This document shows, piece after piece, positions 1 to 8,970 of a DNA stretch of 37,675 bases. The DNA is taken from assembly GCA_947446585.1 (NCBI GenBank), contig CANFGZ010000003.1, positions 1 to 37,675 on the forward strand, in the 5' to 3' direction. This DNA is from Chitinophagaceae bacterium. GTDB taxonomy: Bacteria; Bacteroidota; Bacteroidia; Chitinophagales; Chitinophagaceae. The position numbers and the translations under genes were made by a program. The stretch's first letter is position 1, and the number at the start of each line of letters is the position of its first letter. The notes beneath the pieces are model-generated. The model did no database searches and had not been told where the DNA came from. It saw only the letters and a program-made list of their open reading frames with translations.

Positions 1-420
1 ATCTTCTGAAATAGCGACTCCAGCACAATGACCTGCATGATAAATAAACAATTTGCCGTTGCTGTTATGAGGATGGAATAAATAAACCTTGGCTTTACTT
101 GGAAAGTTTGCGACGCTGGAATCTACAGAAACCACCCATTTGTCAATAGAATCTAGATTGCCATTGGGAAAAATAATGTTGGAATATGGAAACCCTCTGA
201 AATAATCAATGCTGTTTACATTAGTAACCATCGAATCCGGGAAAATATTGTATGGTAAGCCGTGAGTTCCAAAAATTTTTAATGTTAAGGAATCGCGATA
301 AAGTCTGGCATTGGCTTCTGTGATTTTTATATGCCGAACCTTTTGTGCGCTTGCAGATAACTGATTCAAAAATACAATCAATATCAATAGACTTAAGAAT
401 ATCGAAAGGCTTTTCTTCAA
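1..420 (-). CDS. Partial secreted protein (runs off window edge), possible alpha/beta-hydrolase-like; probable TTG start
   Basis: Not in ORF track. Manual reverse translation from 420: (M)KKSLSIFLSLLILIVFLNQLSASAQKVRHIKITEANARLYRDSLTLKIFGTHGLPYN...GKLFIYHAGHCAGVAISED, open to base 1; clear signal peptide; no ATG between the upstream in-frame stop and the signal peptide. Confidence 0.6.
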   Translation of the reverse strand, partial: MKKSLSIFLSLLILIVFLNQLSASAQKVRHIKITEANARLYRDSLTLKIFGTHGLPYNIFPDSMVTNVNSIDYFRGFPYSNIIFPNGNLDSIDKWVVSVDSSVANFPSKAKVYLFHPHNSNGKLFIYHAGHCAGVAISED

Positions 421-557
421 TTCAAAAACAGCGTTTTGTTGTAGTAATATTTAAATAAAATACAAGTTAGCAATATTAAAAGGTAATTCAAGAATATAGA
501 GGATGGATTTTTATGAATAACATGGTTTAAAACAAGGGTTAACTCGCAATCGAAGGT

Positions 558-565
558 TATCTTTG
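558..565 (+). promoter_or_regulatory. Bacteroidota -7 promoter element TATCTTTG, 5 nt before ATG
   Basis: Exact TAnnTTTG match; no clear -33 TTG seen. Confidence 0.5.
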
Positions 566-570
566 CAGCT

Positions 571-2469
571 ATGCATTATGCTTCAGTTGAAAATATTTCA
601 AAATCATTTGGAATTAGAACCCTGTTCAAAAACATTACCATCAATATTGAGGAAGGAGATAAAATTGCTTTGGTAGCCAGAAACGGATCCGGAAAAAGTA
701 CACTGATGAAGATTATCGCCGGTATAGACACCGCTGATTCGGGAACCGTATGGGTTCACAAGGATATAAAAACAGTAATGCTGCAGCAGGATCACAACTT
801 TGATACCGAAAAAACAATTTGGGATAATGTACTTCGTTTGGATAATCCTGTAGTGAAAGTGGTGAAAGAATATGAGGAATTCCTTGAAAAAGGCGCTGAT
901 AATCACGAACAGCTCGCCGAGCTGATGAGCAAACTTGATGATTTGAATGCCTGGACTTTTGAGAGTGATCTGAAACAAATTTTAGGTAAACTTAATTTGC
1001 ACCAACTGAATGAGAAGGTTGGCAATCTGAGCGGCGGTCAGAAAAAACGTGTTGCACTTGCTCAGGCATTGATCGAATCTCAATTGCATGAAGGCCGATG
1101 CCTGCTCATTCTTGATGAACCTACCAATCATCTTGATGTATCAATGATAGAATGGCTGGAAGAATTTCTGGGCGCACAAAAAATAACACTATTGCTGGTT
1201 ACCCACGACAGATATTTTTTAGATGCGGTATGCAATGAAATTGTAGAAATTGACGATGAAAAAGTTTTTATCTATACCGGCAATTACGATTACTTCCTGG
1301 AACAAAAAAGCCTGCGTATTGAAATTCATCAAAGTGAATTACAAAAAGATAAAAATATTTTTCGCAAAGAGCTTGAATGGATGCGTAAACAACCCAAAGC
1401 ACGTACCACAAAAAGCAAAAGCCGTCAGGATGCTTTTACAGAAATTGAAGACCGTGTAAAACAACAAAAAGATATTGCCGAAGTAAGTCTGCAGGTTAAA
1501 ATGACCCGGCTCGGAGGCAAAATTCTTGAAATGAAAAAAGTAAATAAAAGCTATGGTGATCTCGTTATCATGAAAGGATTTGAATATACTTTCAAAAGAG
1601 GAGAAAGAATTGGTGTGGTAGGAAAAAATGGTGTAGGTAAATCAACTTTTTTAAAAATAGCACTTCAATTAGAGCTTCCCGATAGTGGAAAAATAAATCA
1701 TGGTGATACTGTAGTTTTCGGAAATTTCAGTCAGGAGGGACTGGTATATAAAGAAGATAAACGCGCTATTGAATACGTAAAATCTTTTGCCGAATTTTTT
1801 CCTTTGGCCGATGGTTCTAAAATTTCTGCCAGTCAGTTTATGGAGAAATTTGGATTTACCGGAGAGCAGCAATATACAATGCTCAGCAAATTAAGCGGAG
1901 GAGAAAAAAGAAGATTGCACCTCATGAGTGTATTATTTCTTAATCCCAATTTTTTAGTGCTGGATGAGCCGACGAATGATCTTGATTTGCAAACCCTGAG
2001 AACGCTTGAAGAATTTTTGCTTGAATACCCTGGATGTATTTTAATTGTTAGTCATGACCGATATTTTATGGACCGAATGGTAGATCATCTGTTTGCCTTT
2101 GAAGGAGATGGTGTAATCAGAGACTTTCCGGGAAATTACACTCAATACAGAGAAGCCATGGCCAAGGGATTGCTCGATAAAAATCCGCAGCAAATCATGA
2201 AGCATAGCGAAGAAAAAATAGAAAAGCCTGTTATAAATACAGAAACTTCAACGGTAAAAAAACTTTCCTTCAAAGAAAAATACGAACTGGAATCACTGGA
2301 AAAAGAAATGCCGGAATTGCAGAAAGAAAAAGAAATGCTCGAAGAAAAAATGAGCACAAATCTTTCTTATGAAGATTTACAAAAAGCGGCAGACCGCATC
2401 AGCAACATTATTAAAATGCTTGATGATAAAGAGTTGCGATGGCTTGAACTCAGTGAAAGAACAACATAA
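571..2469 (+). CDS. ABC-F family ATP-binding protein (Uup-like)
   Basis: Two ABC cassettes with Walker A (ARNGSGKST, GKNGVGKST), LSGGQ/LSGGE signatures, LDEPTNHLD/LDEPTNDLD, coiled-coil C-terminus, no TM. Confidence 0.95.
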   Translation: MHYASVENISKSFGIRTLFKNITINIEEGDKIALVARNGSGKSTLMKIIAGIDTADSGTVWVHKDIKTVMLQQDHNFDTEKTIWDNVLRLDNPVVKVVKEYEEFLEKGADNHEQLAELMSKLDDLNAWTFESDLKQILGKLNLHQLNEKVGNLSGGQKKRVALAQALIESQLHEGRCLLILDEPTNHLDVSMIEWLEEFLGAQKITLLLVTHDRYFLDAVCNEIVEIDDEKVFIYTGNYDYFLEQKSLRIEIHQSELQKDKNIFRKELEWMRKQPKARTTKSKSRQDAFTEIEDRVKQQKDIAEVSLQVKMTRLGGKILEMKKVNKSYGDLVIMKGFEYTFKRGERIGVVGKNGVGKSTFLKIALQLELPDSGKINHGDTVVFGNFSQEGLVYKEDKRAIEYVKSFAEFFPLADGSKISASQFMEKFGFTGEQQYTMLSKLSGGEKRRLHLMSVLFLNPNFLVLDEPTNDLDLQTLRTLEEFLLEYPGCILIVSHDRYFMDRMVDHLFAFEGDGVIRDFPGNYTQYREAMAKGLLDKNPQQIMKHSEEKIEKPVINTETSTVKKLSFKEKYELESLEKEMPELQKEKEMLEEKMSTNLSYEDLQKAADRISNIIKMLDDKELRWLELSERTT

Positions 2470-2549
2470 ATGCTGAAGCAAAAATACTCCGCTGACGATT
2501 CTCATATTTTCCATTGACTGCCATTATTTAAATCGTTTGGTACAGATTA

Positions 2550-2557
2550 TAAATTTG
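2550..2557 (+). promoter_or_regulatory. Possible -7 element TAAATTTG upstream of hsp20
   Basis: Matches TAnnTTTG; no well spaced TTG. Confidence 0.35.
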
Positions 2558-2588
2558 ACTTGTAATTATTTTTAATCAATAAAAAAAC

Positions 2589-2595
2589 AAGGAGG
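2589..2595 (+). promoter_or_regulatory. Shine-Dalgarno-like AAGGAGG before hsp20 ATG
   Basis: caAGGAGGattttATG. Confidence 0.5.
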
Positions 2596-2600
2596 ATTTT

Positions 2601-3047
2601 ATGTCGACAAAATTATTAACCAGAAATGGAGGAACATTGCCAACCGTATTTGATGATTTCTTTAAGCCATGGAATGAGTGGTTTGACACTAGCAGTACTT
2701 TAATGAATCGTACACTTACGGTTCCTGCCGTAAACATTACCGAAACAAAAGAAGAATATAAATTATCTTTTGCTATTCCAGGAATGAGAAAAGACGATTT
2801 CGAAATTGGTGTAGATGGAAATATGCTTACCGTAAGTTGCGAGAAAGAAGAATCAAAAGAAGAAAAAGAACACAGATTCACGCGTAAAGAGTATAATTAT
2901 TCTTCCTTTAGCCGGAATTTTTCATTGCCAGAAGAAGTGAGTAAGGATAAAATTCAGGCTAGTTACACAGATGGTGTGTTGACATTAATGCTCCCCAAAA
3001 AAGAAGAAGCTAAGAAATTAGCTGCTAAAAGCATAATGGTTAAATAA
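2601..3047 (+). CDS. Hsp20/alpha-crystallin family small heat shock protein
   Basis: Alpha-crystallin domain (VNITETKEEYKLSFAIPGMRKDDFEIGVDGNMLTVSCEKE...ASYTDGVLTLMLPK). Confidence 0.97.
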   Translation: MSTKLLTRNGGTLPTVFDDFFKPWNEWFDTSSTLMNRTLTVPAVNITETKEEYKLSFAIPGMRKDDFEIGVDGNMLTVSCEKEESKEEKEHRFTRKEYNYSSFSRNFSLPEEVSKDKIQASYTDGVLTLMLPKKEEAKKLAAKSIMVK

Positions 3048-3066
3048 TAATTATGACTCTGATTAA

Positions 3067-3098
3067 ACAGCTCACCTTTAAAAGTGGGCTGTTTTTTT
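3067..3098 (+). terminator. Rho-independent terminator after hsp20
   Basis: ACAGCTCACctttaaaaGTGGGCTGT followed by T tract; one G-T wobble. Confidence 0.85.
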
Positions 3099-3099
3099 G

Positions 3100-3111
3100 T
3101 GATTTAAATCA
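3100..3111. promoter_or_regulatory. FNR/Crp-type palindrome TGATTTAAATCA
   Basis: Perfect 12-bp palindrome TGAT-N4-ATCA upstream of the 3230 gene. Confidence 0.45.
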
Positions 3112-3229
3112 TATGTTTCATTAACTCTAGTCATATAAAATAAATTATGATTTTTTATCTTAGCAAAGTAATTAAGTAATTAATGAATCAATTTATACGT
3201 AATTATACTTACTCAATAAAATAACCAAA

Positions 3230-3613
3230 ATGAGAAACATTATTAATAACCAGATTCTTTTTGAAGCCGAAACTTCCAAACGTTATTTGGATTTTATGCA
3301 AATGGAATTAAGCCTTATGAAAAATAGACTCGTTGAAATTTTAAAAGAATTGCCTTCGAAGTCTATGCTGGAAACACTTGAACATTATCAAAGTGTTTTA
3401 CTTGAACTGGAAGAGCCTTTGTTTATTTTCAGAAAAGATATTTTAAAACAAATTGAGTTGATAAAAACAAATTTTTCTGATTCCAAAATGTCTGAAAATA
3501 TTGATATACAAGAAAACCTCAGAAAGGATATTGTGTTATTAGAAAACCTATTCAAAAAAATAAAAGCTGAATTCAATTCTTCATTTTCCATTCAACTTTT
3601 AGAGCAAGCGTAA
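3230..3613 (+). CDS. Hypothetical coiled-coil protein
   Basis: 127-aa ORF, helical/coiled-coil composition, convergent with the response-regulator gene. Confidence 0.7.
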   Translation: MRNIINNQILFEAETSKRYLDFMQMELSLMKNRLVEILKELPSKSMLETLEHYQSVLLELEEPLFIFRKDILKQIELIKTNFSDSKMSENIDIQENLRKDIVLLENLFKKIKAEFNSSFSIQLLEQA

Positions 3614-3614
3614 A

Positions 3615-4676
3615 TTAATTAATCATCCCTTCAAGTTTTTTGTCATTCATGATGGTAATATGACCGTCTTTAATTTCTATAAGTTTTTCATTCTTAAAAT
3701 CACTTAAAGTTCTAATCAAAGATTCTGTAGCTGTTCCTGCAATATTTGCTAGGTTTTCTCTGCTAATATCTATTTTGAAATTTCCCGCATCACCATCAAC
3801 CTGATATTTATTTTTAAGAACAACTAAGGCATCGGCAACTTTTTTTCTTAAAGAGTTGTAAGCGAGATTCAATAAATGATGTTCTTTATCAGCAATATTT
3901 TTAGCCAGTAAATTGATGAATTTCTGAGCCACTTCTTTGCTGTTACTTAAAAGATCTTCAAATTCTTTTTTTGGAATGATAGCTATTTCACAATCATCTA
4001 TAGCTTCTGCTGTTTCTTTATAAACACCTCCTTGTAAAAGGGCAATATGTCCCAGGAAATCTCCAGTTGAATAAAGATCGGTAACCAGTTCTTTACCATC
4101 ATCATTTGATTTAAATGTTTTTATTTTTCCACTAAGCACATAATACAACTGTGTAGGATGATTGCCTTCTTTGTAAATAACTTGTTTTTTCTTGTACGAA
4201 TTTGTACTTCTGTTTTCAACTAAAGATTTCATCATATCGCCATTAGAACTTTCCAAAATAAGCTGTTGAACACCGTCCATATCTTTAGTAAATTCTTTTT
4301 TAAGCAAGTCTACTTTTTTAAGGCGACTATCAACGGCATTTAATAATTCAGTACCATCAAAGGGTTTCGTAATATAATCATCAGCTCCAAGTTCCATCCC
4401 TTTTCTGAAATCATTTCTTTCTGTTTTTGCCGTCAGAAAAATAAATGGTGTATTCTTAATAACTTCATTTTTTTGAATAGCATGCAATACCCCGTAGCCA
4501 TCAAGTACCGGCATCATGATGTCACATATAATTAAATCTGGTTTAACATCCAGTGCTTTTTCAACTCCGATTTTTCCATTAGCTGCTGTAAAAACATTGT
4601 ACATCGCCAATTCTAAGATTTCAGCAGTATTTTCTCTTATTTCATCGTTGTCTTCAATCAATAATATTGTTTTCAT
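3615..4676 (-). CDS. Response regulator: receiver domain fused to cNMP-binding and Crp/Fnr-type HTH
   Basis: CheY-like receiver (LLIEDNDEIRENT...DLIICDIMMP...FLTAK...DDYITKPF), then YVLSGKIKTFK... cupin and C-terminal HTH (SRENLANIAGTATESLIRTLSDF). Confidence 0.93.
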   Translation of the reverse strand: MKTILLIEDNDEIRENTAEILELAMYNVFTAANGKIGVEKALDVKPDLIICDIMMPVLDGYGVLHAIQKNEVIKNTPFIFLTAKTERNDFRKGMELGADDYITKPFDGTELLNAVDSRLKKVDLLKKEFTKDMDGVQQLILESSNGDMMKSLVENRSTNSYKKKQVIYKEGNHPTQLYYVLSGKIKTFKSNDDGKELVTDLYSTGDFLGHIALLQGGVYKETAEAIDDCEIAIIPKKEFEDLLSNSKEVAQKFINLLAKNIADKEHHLLNLAYNSLRKKVADALVVLKNKYQVDGDAGNFKIDISRENLANIAGTATESLIRTLSDFKNEKLIEIKDGHITIMNDKKLEGMIN

Positions 4677-6324
4677 AATCAGTTGGTTTAAAAGTTTTAA
4701 AATTTATAGTAAACGTTGTTCCTTTTTCGATTTCACTTTCGAAAGTCATAGTTCCTCCAAGCCGCTCTACATATTTTGATACAATATGTAATCCGAGTCC
4801 TGTTCCCTGAATATTTACTGCATTGCTGGCTCTGAAAAATCTTTCCATTAAATGTCCCTGATCTTCTTTTGAAATTCCAATACCATTGTCTTTAATTATC
4901 AATTTAATTTGAGACTCATCGGCAAATGTTGAGATCGCAATTTTACTGTCCTCAGGAGAAAATTTTATTGCATTTGATAATAAATTCAAAATAATATTTT
5001 TAAGCAATGTTGATTCAAAATAAATGATGTTATTTCCTAAGTGATTAAATTCAATATTTTGTCCTTTCTTCAGCAATGAGTTTAAATCAGATACTATTGA
5101 TTGTATTAATTTGCTGAGATTAAATTCCGATAAATTCAATGCAACTTTTCCTTCTTCTATTTTTCCCACGCTTAAAAATTCATTTAAAATATTTATAAGA
5201 TTATTTACAGAAGAAATGATTCTGTTCAGATGCTTTTCTCTTTTTTTCTGATCTGATTCTTCTGAATATTTTTCAATAAGATAAGCTGAAGACAAAATGG
5301 TACTTAATGGTGTTCTGAATTCATGAGAGGCCATAGAAACAAATCGACTTTTCAATTCTCCGAGTTTTTTTTCTTTGCTTAGGGCATCTAACAGATTAGA
5401 TTCGTATGATTTTGCATCTGAAATATCAATAGCAACTCCCATAAATCCGGATAGTTGATTTTTTTTATCTCTGATAGGTGATATCGTTAAAGAGACCGGA
5501 AATTCATTTCCATTCTTATGAATAAATTTACATTCCAGACCTTTTATATGATTTAATAATGATTTTTGCTTTATAACATCAAAATCAGATTTTGCAGTAA
5601 TGTGAAAATCAAAAGAAAGCTCTTGCCTGCATTTTTCGATATCCAATGGCTGATGAAAAACTACCGGTGTAAGCTTATTTACAACTTCTGATTCAGAAAA
5701 CCCGGTTAATCTTGATGCCTCGGGGTTAAAAAACTGAATTATGCCTTCATTGTTCATGGCAAATAACATGACGCTGGCAGTATTTAAAATAGCTTTCTGA
5801 CTCAGTAAAGTGTTTTCCAGTTTCTCATTCAACAATTCCAGCACCTGAAGAGTACGCGATAATTCTCTTGTTCTGTTTACTACATTATTTTCAAGGTCAT
5901 TGTTCAGTTGTTCGATTTCGTTTCTGTCATTGTATCTTTTAGTGTTATCACTCAAAAAAGCGATAACAAATTTTTCATTGGTTTCGTTATAATAGTTGCT
6001 TAGACTTACTTCAACAGGAAATTCGAGGCCATTTTTTTTAATTCCAAATAAATCCAAACCAGTTCCCATGGGCCTGCTTTTGGGATTTTGAATATACCCA
6101 TTTCGGTCTTTTGAATGCTGCGTGTGGTATCTTTGAGGGATCAGGGTTTCGATTTTTTTTCCGAAAAGCTCTTCTAATTCATATCCAAAAAGCTGCAATA
6201 AAAAGGGATTTGCAAGAATTATTTCTGCTTGTTCATTAACCAGAATAATTCCAATAGAAGCCTTATTAAAAAAAGCTTCGTATTGTACTGATAATCCTTT
6301 TACGGTATTCTGAATAATATCCAT
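4654..6324 (-). CDS. PAS-domain sensor histidine kinase (no obvious TM)
   Basis: Two PAS domains, HisKA (FVSMASHEFRTPLSTI), HATPase (N/G1/G2 boxes: LLSNAIKFSPE, IKDNGIGIS, GTGLGLHIV); overlaps response regulator by 23 nt. Confidence 0.95.
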   Translation of the reverse strand: MDIIQNTVKGLSVQYEAFFNKASIGIILVNEQAEIILANPFLLQLFGYELEELFGKKIETLIPQRYHTQHSKDRNGYIQNPKSRPMGTGLDLFGIKKNGLEFPVEVSLSNYYNETNEKFVIAFLSDNTKRYNDRNEIEQLNNDLENNVVNRTRELSRTLQVLELLNEKLENTLLSQKAILNTASVMLFAMNNEGIIQFFNPEASRLTGFSESEVVNKLTPVVFHQPLDIEKCRQELSFDFHITAKSDFDVIKQKSLLNHIKGLECKFIHKNGNEFPVSLTISPIRDKKNQLSGFMGVAIDISDAKSYESNLLDALSKEKKLGELKSRFVSMASHEFRTPLSTILSSAYLIEKYSEESDQKKREKHLNRIISSVNNLINILNEFLSVGKIEEGKVALNLSEFNLSKLIQSIVSDLNSLLKKGQNIEFNHLGNNIIYFESTLLKNIILNLLSNAIKFSPEDSKIAISTFADESQIKLIIKDNGIGISKEDQGHLMERFFRASNAVNIQGTGLGLHIVSKYVERLGGTMTFESEIEKGTTFTINFKTFKPTDYENNIID

Positions 6325-6408
6325 CTTATGATTTGAATCAGAAATTTTCTTTGTAATACTACGTTGAAATTAGCTCCCTAAGTTCATTAATCATCCATAA
6401 TTGATAAA

Positions 6409-6420
6409 TGATGCCTATCA
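6409..6420. promoter_or_regulatory. FNR/Crp-type palindrome TGATGCCTATCA
   Basis: TGAT-N4-ATCA about 90 bp upstream of the histidine kinase start. Confidence 0.45.
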
Positions 6421-6616
6421 GTCATATTCGTGTTGAGAAACAATAATGTTGAACAAATTTTCTCATTAATGTTTCCTGTAATTGAGTTTGTGTATAGATG
6501 GATGAGTTGTTTGCTGGATAATCCATCTTCTTAGAATGTCTCCTGCAAGGGACATTGAGTTAAAGAAGTTTGGTTTAATAGATTTAATTATTTAAAAATG
6601 TTCGGCAGTAAAAAAT

Positions 6617-6643
6617 AAAAAAGCCACCAATGACGGCTTTTTT
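6617..6643. terminator. Bidirectional-looking Rho-independent terminator
   Basis: AAAAAAGCC-accaatgac-GGCTTTTTT. Confidence 0.75.
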
Positions 6644-6668
6644 AAAAATCAATTTTATAATTGAGTAA

Positions 6669-7322
6669 TTATTTTTTGTTGGGTGCTAATTTAATTGTGA
6701 TACCCCCGCCCAATCCAAATTGGAAAACAGATGAATTGGTATTGATGGCAGCACCAGAACCGCCGGTGCCAAAATACAATCCACCGCCAATAGATTGAAC
6801 AGCAGATAAAACCTGAGCTTGAAATTTGATACCCACTTGTTTAGTGGCCCAAACGTTTACGCCGGTTTTCAATCCCCATGCAAATTTGGTAATGGTCCCT
6901 GTATTATTATTTTCAAGATTCTTATACCCATAAATAACTACACCTGCTTGTGCACCAGCATAAGGCTCAATCATTTTATTTTTTGTATCGAAATATCGAT
7001 TGCTGCCTAATAAGATATAATTGGTACCTAAATTGTAATTCGTTGTTTTTTTGGAAAAATTATAGGAATATGACATCAATGCAGAAGAATTCATTCTTAA
7101 ATATGAAAGCTCTATACCATAATCATCATTTGCCATGAATTCAAAACCACCGCCAAACATAAATCCATCTTTTAATGTACCATTGTAGTAATCATTATTA
7201 TCGGATACAAAATCAACCCTGTCCTTAAAATTATAAGAACCATAAGCATTGATTCTTAATCCCTGAGAAAATGAGCTCATTGAAATCATGCTCACAAATA
7301 AAAAAATTACTCCTTTCTTCAT
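6669..7322 (-). CDS. Outer-membrane beta-barrel-like protein
   Basis: Start moved to MKKGVIFLFVSMISMSSFSQ signal peptide (ATG at 7322, not 7358); glycine/aromatic alternation; ends in basic tail. Confidence 0.75.
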   Translation of the reverse strand: MKKGVIFLFVSMISMSSFSQGLRINAYGSYNFKDRVDFVSDNNDYYNGTLKDGFMFGGGFEFMANDDYGIELSYLRMNSSALMSYSYNFSKKTTNYNLGTNYILLGSNRYFDTKNKMIEPYAGAQAGVVIYGYKNLENNNTGTITKFAWGLKTGVNVWATKQVGIKFQAQVLSAVQSIGGGLYFGTGGSGAAINTNSSVFQFGLGGGITIKLAPNKK

Positions 7323-7380
7323 ATAGTTTGTTTTTAATGAGGATGTAAAATAAAGCAAACAAATTAAATGGCAAAAATCA

Positions 7381-8112
7381 TTAGAATCGGAATCCTACTT
7401 GTATCAAGTATCTAAAATTGAAACTGGTAACTCCACTGCTGCCCGTTTTTGCGAAATCATCTGGAATAACAACATTGTAACCGGGTAATTTGTCTGCTAG
7501 TGCATTGTTTATTTTTTCCAACAATGCCAATTTATCTGGACTAGGTAATTCGGTATCAAAGCCGGTTTTTAAGGTATAAGCAGCAACACCCGGACCCATA
7601 AGCACAAAGTCGAGTGAAAGACGATTCCACAAAACAAACTGGTAGCCTAATTCTGCTCCTATTGTATGTATGTTCAATGAAATATCGGTGTTAACATTAC
7701 CAACGTGATTGGATGTATTTAATGACCAGGTATTTTGCTTTTGAAATGAATTGAATGAATAATAAGGAGCCAAATAAACACCTCTTGGAGCATTGTATTT
7801 ATTTTCTTTGCCTAAATAAAATCTGTATTCAACAGCTGCATGGAATCCATTATTTTTATTGCTGCCTATAACACTCATAGAATCAGAGCTGATACCCGTA
7901 AATTTTGGAAGAGAGGTTGTGCCTACATTTATCGAGAGGCTACGTTTTTTATTTAAAACTCTTTCATAACCTAAAATATGTACATTCTTTCCAAAAATAA
8001 ATGGATTGGTAATGTTATATTTAATGGTGTTTTTGTATTCTTTTTCTGTTTTTTGCTGTGCATGAAGCAAATTGGAACTAAGTACAAATAATAATAGTAA
8101 AATCTTTCTCAT
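7381..8112 (-). CDS. Putative secreted/outer-membrane protein
   Basis: Signal peptide MRKILLLLFVLSSNLLHAQ; beta-barrel-like C-terminus ending NFRYLIQVGFRF. Confidence 0.75.
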   Translation of the reverse strand: MRKILLLLFVLSSNLLHAQQKTEKEYKNTIKYNITNPFIFGKNVHILGYERVLNKKRSLSINVGTTSLPKFTGISSDSMSVIGSNKNNGFHAAVEYRFYLGKENKYNAPRGVYLAPYYSFNSFQKQNTWSLNTSNHVGNVNTDISLNIHTIGAELGYQFVLWNRLSLDFVLMGPGVAAYTLKTGFDTELPSPDKLALLEKINNALADKLPGYNVVIPDDFAKTGSSGVTSFNFRYLIQVGFRF

Positions 8113-8149
8113 TTTATATAGTCGCTTTATTAGTAATCTTTAATTGAAA

Positions 8150-8929
8150 TTATAGAAAGAACGTAGTTCCCAATCTGTAAACATACAACTTATTAGTAAA
8201 ATCAGGATTGAAAGCCAAATTCATTTTTAATTTATTAGGGATCATCACTCGGTTTAAGCTGAAATCACCAGACCAATAAGATTTCCACATTCCATTGGTA
8301 TTGATAAATGAAGGCGTCGGGTTGATAAACATAAACGTTCTTTTGCTGAAAGAAAACGAACCATTTAATTGTAATCCTATTCCATTCGATTTAAATGAAA
8401 TGCTGTCTGCAAAATAATTGGGCTTGGTTAGATGCACATAACCCACTCCCGGAAATACGGCGAATCTTGCTGTTACAATATAGCCAATAACGGCTCCGGC
8501 TGAAATGGACCAGCTTCCTGATCCTAAGCTATCTTTCACCGAACCTGTTGGAGCAGTAATGTCCAAAAATGGAGCCAAGGCAATTAATCTTGGTGTGATA
8601 TTTCTTTTCACTGCAGAAAAATAGCGAACACGCAAATCAGAAAGTCCGGTTTTCTTAGTAGCCATGCTGTGTAAAAAAGGAACTTCTATGATAAACAAAT
8701 TGTCTGCATTAGCTGCATACTGAATATTGAATCGGCTACCATATTTGTCGCTGCCACCTTTGAAATGCTGGTACTCCGGCAACACATTTACTTGCGTATA
8801 AAGATTAGTAGGCTTTGATGCATCAATTTCTTTTTCCGCAGGTATAGGTTCAACAATTGTGGTGGTGTCCTGAGCGAATGTCGAAAAAGAAAAAATGATA
8901 AATAGTAAAGAGATAAAAATTCGATTCAT
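8150..8929 (-). CDS. Putative outer-membrane beta-barrel protein
   Basis: Signal peptide MNRIFISLLFIIFSFSTFAQ; C-terminal LYVYRLGTTFFL. Confidence 0.75.
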   Translation of the reverse strand: MNRIFISLLFIIFSFSTFAQDTTTIVEPIPAEKEIDASKPTNLYTQVNVLPEYQHFKGGSDKYGSRFNIQYAANADNLFIIEVPFLHSMATKKTGLSDLRVRYFSAVKRNITPRLIALAPFLDITAPTGSVKDSLGSGSWSISAGAVIGYIVTARFAVFPGVGYVHLTKPNYFADSISFKSNGIGLQLNGSFSFSKRTFMFINPTPSFINTNGMWKSYWSGDFSLNRVMIPNKLKMNLAFNPDFTNKLYVYRLGTTFFL

Positions 8930-8970
8930 TTTATTATTGATTAGGAATTATTGATAAAAATTCTGGAAGC

